A program made the translations under genes and the position numbers. Under the pieces are notes generated by a model that saw only the letters and a list, made by a program, of their open reading frames with translations, did not search any database and was not told the DNA's origin. Source: Methyloversatilis sp. (GTDB lineage: Bacteria; Pseudomonadota; Gammaproteobacteria; Burkholderiales; Rhodocyclaceae). Taken from it: 64,000 nt of DNA. The stretch is taken from positions 62,001 through 126,000 of the forward strand of contig JAEUNO010000030.1 of the NCBI GenBank assembly GCA_016791045.1. The letters are read 5' to 3'. Positions within the stretch are counted from its first letter, which is position 1; each line of letters opens with the position of its first letter. This document shows, one piece after another, positions 56,510 to 64,000 of the stretch.

Positions 56510-56983
56510 TCAGCTCTCGAGCAGACTGCGCAGCATCCAGGCGTTCTTCTCATGCACCTGCATGCGCTGGGTCAGCAGATCGGCGGTCGGCTCGTCGTGC
56601 GCTTCTTCAACCGCCGGGAAAATGCTGCGCGCGGTGCGGGTCACGGCTTCTTGGCCGGCGACCAGCTGGCGGATCATGTCAGTGGCGGACGGCACGCCTT
56701 CCGGTTCCTTGATCGACGTGAGCTTTGCGTAAGCCGAATAGGTGCCCGGTGCCGGGTAGCCCAGCGCACGGATGCGTTCCGCCACCAGGTCGACGGCCAG
56801 CGCCAGTTCGGTGTACTGCGCCTCGAACATCAGGTGCAGCGTGTTGAACATGGGGCCGGTGACGTTCCAGTGGAAGTTGTGCGTGGTGAGGTACAGCGTG
56901 TAGGAATCCGCCAGCAGGCGCGACAGGCCGTCCGCGATGGCCCGACGGTTTTCTTCGGAAATGCCGATGTTGATGCTGCTCAT
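56510..56983 (-). CDS. dps: DNA starvation/stationary-phase protection protein
   Basis: This 157-residue ferritin-like dodecamer protein oxidises iron with H2O2 and protects DNA. The ferroxidase site motif [21 protein letters not shown] spans residues about 35-55 (shown in two overlapping halves in the family as HNFHWN and FxxLHxxFE). The oxyR stop overlaps the dps start by 4 nt, so dps is translated with its regulator. Confidence 0.95.
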   Translation of the reverse strand: MSSINIGISEENRRAIADGLSRLLADSYTLYLTTHNFHWNVTGPMFNTLHLMFEAQYTELALAVDLVAERIRALGYPAPGTYSAYAKLTSIKEPEGVPSATDMIRQLVAGQEAVTRTARSIFPAVEEAHDEPTADLLTQRMQVHEKNAWMLRSLLES

Positions 56984-57966
56984 GATGCTTTCCTTTCTCG
57001 GTTCTCGTATTCGTGCACTTGGGAGCCCGGACTCCGCCCGGCGGTTCCGCTTCCGTCGACCGAGTCTGACAGGTGCAAGGGTGCCTGTGCGGCGATCAGC
57101 TCGGCGATACGTTCGAATGATTCCTGCCGTGCGTTCGAACTGCGGGCAACCAGCGCGATGGTACGGCGGGGCCGGGGCTCGGAGAAGCGTCGCGACACCA
57201 GTTTCATATGCGACAGGATGTCCGAGCGCAAACTCATTTCCGGCAGCAATGCGAGGCCCAGACCGCCCTCGACCATCTGTGCCAGGGTAAACACGCTGGT
57301 GGCTTCCATTCCGCGGGTCCTGGGTTCCCGCAGACCGCAGCCACCCAGGGTGTGACCGCGCAGGCAGTGCCCTTCTTCGAGCAGCAGCAGTTCATCCGGA
57401 TCGATCCTGGAGATCTCGCGCGGCATGTCCGCTTCACGATCGGCCGGCGCGATCAGGCGCAGTTCCTCATCGAACAGCGGCTTCACCTGCAGATTGCCCG
57501 TGTCGTAGGGCAGCGCGATCAGTGCGAAATCCAGCTGACCGGCCGTCAGGCGGGTCAGCAGATGACTGGTCAGGTCTTCGCGCAGCGCGAGCCGCAGCGA
57601 CGGATAGCGCTGGCGCAGCGCCGGCAGTACCGTCGGCAGCACGAAGGGCGCGACGGTCGGGATGACGCCGAGCCGCAGCAGGCCGCTCATCGGCTCCGCG
57701 GCGCTGCGCGCCCATTCGCTCAGATCTTCGGCTTCGGACAGCAGGCTGCGCGCACGGTCGACGATTTCGATGCCGATCGGCGTCATCACCACCGAATGGC
57801 GTTCGCGCTCGACCAGATGCGCGCCCAACGTGGCCTCCAGCTCCTTGATGCCGGCAGACAGCGTGGACTGGGTGACGAAGCAGGATTCCGCTGCCTGCGT
57901 GAAATTGAGCTTTTCGGACACTGCAATCAGATAGCGCAACTGGCGAAGTGAGGGCAGGGCAGACAT
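56980..57966 (-). CDS. oxyR: Hydrogen-peroxide-sensing LysR regulator
   Basis: This 328-residue LysR-type activator has an N-terminal winged HTH (residues about 8-65, [20 protein letters not shown]) and a substrate-like domain with the redox cysteine pair Cys201 and Cys210 in [12 protein letters not shown], the same nine-residue spacing as Cys199/Cys208 of E. coli OxyR. It would activate dps in its own operon and the divergent peroxiredoxin gene. The start at 57966 is the usual LysR position; a longer open frame crosses the regulatory region. Confidence 0.95.
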   Translation of the reverse strand: MSALPSLRQLRYLIAVSEKLNFTQAAESCFVTQSTLSAGIKELEATLGAHLVERERHSVVMTPIGIEIVDRARSLLSEAEDLSEWARSAAEPMSGLLRLGVIPTVAPFVLPTVLPALRQRYPSLRLALREDLTSHLLTRLTAGQLDFALIALPYDTGNLQVKPLFDEELRLIAPADREADMPREISRIDPDELLLLEEGHCLRGHTLGGCGLREPRTRGMEATSVFTLAQMVEGGLGLALLPEMSLRSDILSHMKLVSRRFSEPRPRRTIALVARSSNARQESFERIAELIAAQAPLHLSDSVDGSGTAGRSPGSQVHEYENRERKAS

Positions 57967-58014
57967 GTGGCGCGGACCTTTGCTGGAAGACGTCGGCTGT
58001 GTGGTCACATCTTT

Positions 58015-58029
58015 ATCGAAACATTCGAT
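58015..58029. promoter_or_regulatory. OxyR-like dyad in the divergent gap
   Basis: ATCGAA-ACA-TTCGAT is a perfect inverted repeat and resembles one half of the OxyR consensus (ATAG-N7-CTAT). The second expected half is poorly matched. It lies 49 bp from oxyR and 134 bp from the peroxiredoxin start. Confidence 0.5.
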
Positions 58030-58163
58030 CAACACCACAAGTTTAATCCATTGGACGATTGATGTGTATGCGCCCACACTGCACTTCGTCGATGCGCTGA
58101 ACCGGTACACACAACACCCGGCGCATCTCCGGATAACGATTCATCCCTCTGAAAGGAACAGCA

Positions 58164-58898
58164 ATGAGCCAGCACAACCAAGAAGGCAAGCGCGTCCCGA
58201 ACGTCACATTCCGCGTACGCCAGAACAACGAATGGACCAATGTCACGACCGATGATCTGTTCAAGGGCAAGACCGTGGTGGTGTTCTCGCTGCCCGGTGC
58301 CTTCACGCCGACCTGCTCGTCGACCCACCTGCCGCGCTACAACGAACTTGCGCCGGCCTTCAAGGCAAACGGTGTCGACAGCATCGTGTGCATGTCGGTC
58401 AACGACACCTTCGTGATGAACGAGTGGGCCAAGGACCAGGAAGCGGACAATGTGACGCTGGTGCCGGACGGCAATGGCGAATTCACCGAAGGCATGGGCA
58501 TGCTGGTCGACAAGTCGGACATCGGCTTCGGCAAGCGCAGCTGGCGCTATTCGATGCTGGTGAAGGATGGGGTCGTGCAGAAGGTGTTCTCCGAGCCGCA
58601 GGAGCCGGGTGATCCGTTCAAGGTGTCGGACGCCGACACGATGCTCAACTTCATCAATCCGAACGCGAAGAAGCCGGATCAGGTTGCGATCCTAACGCGC
58701 GAAGGTTGCGCCTTCTGCGCCAAGGCCAAGGCACTGCTGACCGAACGCGGCTACCACTACGCGGAAATCAACCTGCCGCACACCGAGCGCTCCCGCGCAC
58801 TGGGCGCCATCGCCGGTGCCAGGACGGTGCCGCAGGTGTTCATCAACGGCCAGCATATCGGCGGTTGGGAAGAGCTGGAAAAGTGGTCGGCCAAGTAA
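58164..58898 (+). CDS. Hybrid peroxiredoxin-glutaredoxin
   Basis: This 244-residue fusion has an N-terminal Prx5-type peroxiredoxin with peroxidatic Cys51 in [11 protein letters not shown] and a C-terminal glutaredoxin with CAFC (182-185) and [14 protein letters not shown]. It reduces H2O2 and alkyl hydroperoxides using glutathione. It is divergent from oxyR and upstream of a disulfide reductase that may help recycle it. A start codon with AAAGGAACAGCA is clear. Confidence 0.95.
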   Translation: MSQHNQEGKRVPNVTFRVRQNNEWTNVTTDDLFKGKTVVVFSLPGAFTPTCSSTHLPRYNELAPAFKANGVDSIVCMSVNDTFVMNEWAKDQEADNVTLVPDGNGEFTEGMGMLVDKSDIGFGKRSWRYSMLVKDGVVQKVFSEPQEPGDPFKVSDADTMLNFINPNAKKPDQVAILTREGCAFCAKAKALLTERGYHYAEINLPHTERSRALGAIAGARTVPQVFINGQHIGGWEELEKWSAK

Positions 58899-58923
58899 GG
58901 TCGCCGACCTGATATGACCGGAT

Positions 58924-58981
58924 GACGGGGCAACCCGTCGTCCGATCAGGCCTGCACATCGAACGGTGTGCAGGCCTGATC
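58924..58981. promoter_or_regulatory. Two hairpins between the peroxiredoxin and reductase genes
   Basis: A small stem GACGGG/CCCGTC (58924-58939) is followed by a perfect 15-bp stem GATCAGGCCTGCACA with its complement and an 8-nt loop (58944-58981). There is no T-run. The hairpins could attenuate or stabilise the transcript between the two genes, giving unequal expression. Confidence 0.7.
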
Positions 58982-59002
58982 GAGCGCTACAGGGAGAACG
59001 AC

Positions 59003-60397
<1,395 letters not shown>

Positions 60398-60402
60398 TGT
60401 AC

Positions 60403-60434
60403 CCGTCCGCCCGGACGACACACCGGGCGGACGG
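60403..60434. promoter_or_regulatory. Perfect 12-bp dyad before the biotin operon
   Basis: CCGTCCGCCCGG and CCGGGCGGACGG form perfect arms with an 8-nt loop. It follows the reductase gene and directly precedes TAGAAT. It may be a terminator of the upstream gene or an operator over the bio promoter. It does not resemble a BirA or BioR site. Confidence 0.6.
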
Positions 60435-60435
60435 T

Positions 60436-60441
60436 TAGAAT
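60436..60441 (+). promoter_or_regulatory. Probable -10 hexamer of the bio operon
   Basis: TAGAAT ends at 60441, so transcription would start near 60448. A GTG at 60442 would then be upstream of the transcript, favouring a bioA start at 60478 or 60505. Confidence 0.45.
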
Positions 60442-60504
60442 GTGGGCCTCGATGCGCCGGTGATCGCCCATGCCCTTGTGCCGGCGCGCAGCCGGTATCC
60501 GCAC

Positions 60505-61815
60505 GTGTCCGCACCAGAACCCTCGCTCGTATCCCGCAGCCTTTCAGCCGTCTGGCACCCGTGCACGCAGATGCAGTGGCACGCGGACCGTTCCCTGCCG
60601 CTGCTCGCCATTGCGCGCGCGCAGGGCGCGTGGCTGTATGCGCCCGATGGCCGCCGCTACCTCGACGGCATCAGTTCCTGGTGGACCAATCTGTTCGGCC
60701 ACAGCCATCCGGCGATCGTGCAGGCGGTGCGCGATCAGCTCGATACGCTTGATCACGTCATGCTGGCCGGCTTCACGCACGAGCCGGTCGTGGCCTTGTC
60801 GGAGCGCCTCTCTGCGCTGACCGGCGGCCGGCTCGGCCACGCCTTCTACGCGTCGGATGGCGCGTCGGCGACCGAAATCGCACTGAAGATGTCTTTGCAC
60901 TACTGGCGCAATGCCGGGCAGGCCGACAAGAACGAATTCATCTGCTTCGCCGGCAGCTATCACGGCGAAACGGTCGGTGCGCTGGCGGTGACGGATGTCG
61001 CGCTGTTCCGCGATGCCTATGCGCCGATGGTGCGCGGCGCGCATGTGCTGCCCAGCCCGGCGGCGGGCGGCGCGGCGGCGCTGTCGGCGCTGGACGGCCA
61101 CCTTGCGCTTCACCACGGCCGTATCGCCGCGCTGATCGTCGAGCCGCGCGTACAGTGTGCCGGCGGCATGGCGATGCACGAGGCCGCATGGCTGCGCGAC
61201 GCGCGCCGGCTGTGCGATCGCTACGCCGTGCATCTGATCGCCGACGAGATCGCAGTCGGCTGCGGCCGCACCGGCACCTTCTTCGCCTGCGAACAGTCGC
61301 TTGACGCCGATGGCGGCGGTTGGCCGGACTTCATCTGCCTGTCCAAGGGCATCACGGGCGGCACGCTGCCGCTGTCGCTGGTGCTGTCGGCGCCGGCGGT
61401 GTTCGACGCCTTCCTCGACGACACGATGGCGCGCGGCTTCCTGCATTCGCATTCCTACACCGGCAATCCGCTGGCCTGCCGCGCTGCGCTGGCCACGCTC
61501 GAGCTGTTCGACAAGCTCGACGTCCTGCAGCGCAACCGTGTCTGGGCACAGCACTTCACCGATGCGCTGGCGCCGCTTGCGACACACCCCGCAGCGCGAA
61601 ATTTCCGCCAGGCCGGCATGATCTGGGCGCTCGACATCGACGCCGGACACGACGACTTCAGCCGCCGCTTCTACCGCGAGGCGCTGGCGCGCGAACTGCT
61701 GCTGCGGCCGATCGGCAACACCCTGTATTTCATGCCGCCCTACGTGCTCGACGACGCGCAGACCGCATTGCTCGCGCGCGGCGCGCTGCAGGCGCTGGAC
61801 GCCGCACTCGCATGA
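60505..61815 (+). CDS. bioA: Adenosylmethionine-8-amino-7-oxononanoate transaminase
   Basis: BioA converts KAPA to DAPA, using SAM as amino donor. The class III aminotransferase features are clear: WHPCTQM near the N-terminus, DGISSWWTNLFGH, YASDGASATEIALKM, ADEIAVGCGRTG and the PLP lysine in CLSKGITGG (about residue 280). The start is uncertain: GTG at 60442, 60478 or 60505. I chose 60505 because it lies downstream of the likely promoter and gives a normal BioA N-terminus (VSAPEPSLVSRSLSAVWHP). It is the first gene of bioAFHC, with 4-nt overlap into bioF. Confidence 0.93.
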   Translation: MSAPEPSLVSRSLSAVWHPCTQMQWHADRSLPLLAIARAQGAWLYAPDGRRYLDGISSWWTNLFGHSHPAIVQAVRDQLDTLDHVMLAGFTHEPVVALSERLSALTGGRLGHAFYASDGASATEIALKMSLHYWRNAGQADKNEFICFAGSYHGETVGALAVTDVALFRDAYAPMVRGAHVLPSPAAGGAAALSALDGHLALHHGRIAALIVEPRVQCAGGMAMHEAAWLRDARRLCDRYAVHLIADEIAVGCGRTGTFFACEQSLDADGGGWPDFICLSKGITGGTLPLSLVLSAPAVFDAFLDDTMARGFLHSHSYTGNPLACRAALATLELFDKLDVLQRNRVWAQHFTDALAPLATHPAARNFRQAGMIWALDIDAGHDDFSRRFYREALARELLLRPIGNTLYFMPPYVLDDAQTALLARGALQALDAALA

Positions 61816-62966
61816 GCGCCTTCGACTTCCGCGCACGTCTGGCCGCGTTGGCGCGCGACGATCTGACGCGCACGCGTGTAGTGCTCGACGCACCCTGCGG
61901 CCCGGAAGCCGTCGTCGACGGGCGGCGCCTGATTGCCTTCGCCGGCAACGATTATCTTGGTCTGGCGAATCATCCCGAGGTGGTGGAGGCGCTGCGCGAA
62001 GGTGCGTCCCGCTGGGGCGCCGGCGCCGGTGCATCGCATCTGGTGAGCGGTCATCAGCGGCCGCACGAGGCGCTGGAGCAGGCGCTTGCCGCCTTCACAG
62101 GGCTCGCGCGAGCGCTGTTCTTTTCCACCGGCTACATGGCCAATCTGGCACTGCTGCCGGCGCTGGCCGGTCGCGGCGACACGCTGATCGCCGACCGCCT
62201 GAACCACGCGTCTCTGGTGGATGCTGCGCTGCTGTCGCGCGCAACCGTGCGGCGCTATCCGCACGGCGATCTTGCAGCCGTGGCGCGCATGCTGGAGGCG
62301 GCGCAGGGACGCAAGGTCGTGGTGACCGATGGCGTATTCAGCATGGATGGCGATATCGCACCGCTGGCTGAGCTGCTGGCGCTGTGCGAACGGCACGACG
62401 CGGTGCTGGTGGTGGACGATGCGCACGGTTTCGGCGTGCTGGGCGAGCAGGGCCGCGGCGTGCTGTCGCACTGCGGTCTGGCTTCGGAGCGCATTGTCTA
62501 TATCGGCACGCTGGGCAAGGCGGCCGGCGTGGCGGGCGCTTTCGTCGCCGGAGACGCGGACCTGATCGAGTGGCTGATGCAGACCGGTCGCAGCTATCGC
62601 TACACCACGGCGGCCCCCCCGGCGCTGGCCTGCGCATTGTTGGCCAGCCTCGGCCTGATCGAGAATGCCAATGACAGGCGGGCGACGCTGGCGGCACACC
62701 GCGAACGGCTTCAGCGGGGGTTGACCGGTTTGCGCTGGACCTTGATGCCCTCGCACACCGCCATCCAGCCGCTGCACGTGGGCACGAATGCCGCTGTGCT
62801 GGCGCTTGCCGGGCAGTTGCGTGCGCATGGTCTGTGGGTGCCGGCCATTCGCCCGCCCACAGTGCCGAGCGGCACGGCACGCCTGCGCATTTCGTTGAGT
62901 GCCGCACACACGGCCGGGCACCTCGATGCGCTCTGCCATGCGCTGATCGAGGCCGGGTATGACTGA
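61812..62966 (+). CDS. bioF: 8-amino-7-oxononanoate synthase
   Basis: BioF condenses pimeloyl-ACP (or pimeloyl-CoA) with alanine to make KAPA. This 384-residue PLP enzyme of the alpha-oxoamine synthase family shows FAGNDYLGLANHP, GAGASHLVSGHQRPHEALE, VVVDDAHGFGVLGEQGRG and the PLP lysine in GTLGKAAGVAG. Its start overlaps the bioA stop and its end overlaps the bioH start by 8 nt. Confidence 0.96.
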   Translation: MSAFDFRARLAALARDDLTRTRVVLDAPCGPEAVVDGRRLIAFAGNDYLGLANHPEVVEALREGASRWGAGAGASHLVSGHQRPHEALEQALAAFTGLARALFFSTGYMANLALLPALAGRGDTLIADRLNHASLVDAALLSRATVRRYPHGDLAAVARMLEAAQGRKVVVTDGVFSMDGDIAPLAELLALCERHDAVLVVDDAHGFGVLGEQGRGVLSHCGLASERIVYIGTLGKAAGVAGAFVAGDADLIEWLMQTGRSYRYTTAAPPALACALLASLGLIENANDRRATLAAHRERLQRGLTGLRWTLMPSHTAIQPLHVGTNAAVLALAGQLRAHGLWVPAIRPPTVPSGTARLRISLSAAHTAGHLDALCHALIEAGYD

Positions 62967-63720
62967 GCCGCTGTCCACACGGGCCTTCGGCGACCGCGGA
63001 CCGCGCGTTGCTGTGCTGCACGGCTGGGGCTGGGACGGCCGCCTGATCGCACCGCTTGCCGAGGCGCTCGGCCGACAGGCGCGTATCGCTCAGCCCGATC
63101 TGCCCGGTTACGGGCTGAATGCGGATCGTGAGTGCTCGGGCTTCGATGACTGTGTCGGGCAGTTGATGGCGACCGTACCCGATGCCGAAGTCGTCGTCGG
63201 CTGGTCGCTCGGCGGCCTGCTCGCGCTGGCCTGGGCCACCCGAGCGCCGCTGCGCAAGCTGGCGCTGATCGGTGCGACGCCGCGTTTCATGCAGGCATCC
63301 GACTGGCCATACGGCATGAGCGCCGAGCGCTTCGACGCCTTTGCCGATGCGTTCGACGATGCGCCGATGAAGGCCCGCACGCGTTTCGCCGCGCTGTCTG
63401 CAATGGGTGATGCCGATGCGCGCCAGGTGCGTGCCGCGATGGCCGGACTGGTCGAGCAACCGCCGCTCCCGAGCCGGCAGACGCTAGACCAGGGTCTGCA
63501 ATGGTTGCACGACGTCGATCTGAGAGCGGCCGTGCAGGAGGTGCCTGCGCGCATGCTGTGCCTTCACGGCATGGAGGACAGGGTGGTCGATGTCGCGGCA
63601 TGCGACTGGATGTCGTCCGCGACGGGGGCGCACTGCGTGCGCATAACGGGCGCGGCGCATCTGCCCTGGCTGCAGGGCGGTGTCGCGGATCTGTGCGAAT
63701 GGGTGGCTGCCGATGACTGA
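62959..63720 (+). CDS. bioH: Pimeloyl-ACP methyl ester carboxylesterase
   Basis: BioH releases the methyl group from pimeloyl-ACP methyl ester, closing the BioC-BioH pathway. This 253-residue alpha/beta hydrolase has LHGWGWDGRL (oxyanion region), nucleophile elbow GWSLGG (Ser near residue 82), and the late Asp and His in HGMEDRVVD and AAHLPW. The bioC start is nested within its last codons. Confidence 0.93.
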   Translation: MTEPLSTRAFGDRGPRVAVLHGWGWDGRLIAPLAEALGRQARIAQPDLPGYGLNADRECSGFDDCVGQLMATVPDAEVVVGWSLGGLLALAWATRAPLRKLALIGATPRFMQASDWPYGMSAERFDAFADAFDDAPMKARTRFAALSAMGDADARQVRAAMAGLVEQPPLPSRQTLDQGLQWLHDVDLRAAVQEVPARMLCLHGMEDRVVDVAACDWMSSATGAHCVRITGAAHLPWLQGGVADLCEWVAADD

Positions 63721-64000
63721 ACATACCGCCGTTCGCCGCAGTTTTTCGCGTGCAGCCGATCGCTACGCGGCGGCTGCACGTCTGCAGCGACAGGTCAGCG
63801 ACCGTTTGCTCGACATGTTGCCGCCGATTGCGGCGGGGTGCGTGCTGGATGTCGGCTGCGGCACCGGATTCGCGTCCGCCGGACTGCGTGGCCGCTATCC
63901 GGATGCGCTGCTGCTGTCGGCCGATTTTTCGCCAGCCATGCTCGGCGCACATGCGCCGATGTCTGACAACGCGCGGGTGTGCGCCGACGCGCATGCGCTG
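63713..64000 (+). CDS. bioC: Malonyl-ACP O-methyltransferase, 5' part
   Basis: BioC methylates malonyl-ACP to start pimelate synthesis. Ninety-six codons are visible before the window ends. The N-terminus RRSFSRAADRYAAAARLQRQV is typical of BioC (about residues 8-28; F-x-x-A-x-x-Y pattern), and the SAM-binding motif VLDVGCGTGFAS is at about residue 44. It overlaps bioH by 8 nt. Confidence 0.92.
   Translation, partial: MTEHTAVRRSFSRAADRYAAAARLQRQVSDRLLDMLPPIAAGCVLDVGCGTGFASAGLRGRYPDALLLSADFSPAMLGAHAPMSDNARVCADAHAL

Overview
The window is chromosomal DNA from a GC-rich Gram-negative bacterium, most likely a betaproteobacterium of the Rhodocyclales/Nitrosomonadales type. The evidence is two PEP-CTERM (exosortase-sorted) proteins, an oxyR-dps pair divergent from a peroxiredoxin-glutaredoxin hybrid, a bioAFHC biotin operon, TRAP permease and RND efflux genes, and a complete trimethylamine to methylamine oxidation cluster. 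A methylotroph such as Methyloversatilis would fit, but that assignment is inference. I saw no tRNA, rRNA, CRISPR array or intact mobile element.

Layout. 1-17.2 kb is mostly core genes: the 5' part of leuS, an MscS channel, uvrD, a Sel1-repeat protein, a PEP-CTERM VWA protein, two orphan ParA-like ATPases, several small redox and hydrolase enzymes, a CPA2 antiporter and a small duplicated-repeat periplasmic protein. 17.2-21.4 kb is a signalling region: a multi-PAS protein with a degenerate GGDEF domain, frameshifted at a (CTGGCCA)3 repeat, sits head-to-head with a NarX/NarL-type two-component system.

21.5-32.5 kb is the most interesting part. A TorF-family porin and an APC permease (leftward) diverge from tmm-tdm (rightward), followed by a separately promoted dmmDABC operon. 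Together the enzymes would take trimethylamine to TMAO, dimethylamine and monomethylamine, passing formaldehyde to tetrahydrofolate. Each of the three transcription units is preceded by the same composite element: a TACYYMT-type 7-2-7 inverted repeat, the geometry bound by NarL, then after exactly 8 bp an invariant TGAGAATTGT box. The adjacent NarL-like regulator keeps the NarL recognition helix, so I propose that it controls methylated-amine catabolism. This link is inferred and untested.

32.6-44.4 kb is accessory and mixed: a beta-strand-repeat PEP-CTERM surface protein behind two palindromes, a transposase scrap, a GSU2403-type nucleotidyltransferase-fold gene under an AT-rich palindromic promoter, TRAP permeases without a binding protein, a tandem REP-like repeat, a TPR/2OG-oxygenase protein and a GNAT/nitrilase pair. 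44.4-56.4 kb holds an AbiV-like gene, a three-gene regulatory operon (OmpR regulator, spermidine-synthase-like protein, histidine kinase) and, divergent from it, a five-gene chain of 4-nt overlaps: outer-membrane channel, adaptor, HME-RND pump, LtaS-type sulfatase-fold transferase and PAP2 phosphatase. 56.5-64 kb carries oxidative-stress defence (oxyR, dps, Prx-Grx, dihydrolipoyl-dehydrogenase-like enzyme) and the biotin operon, cut by the window end inside bioC.
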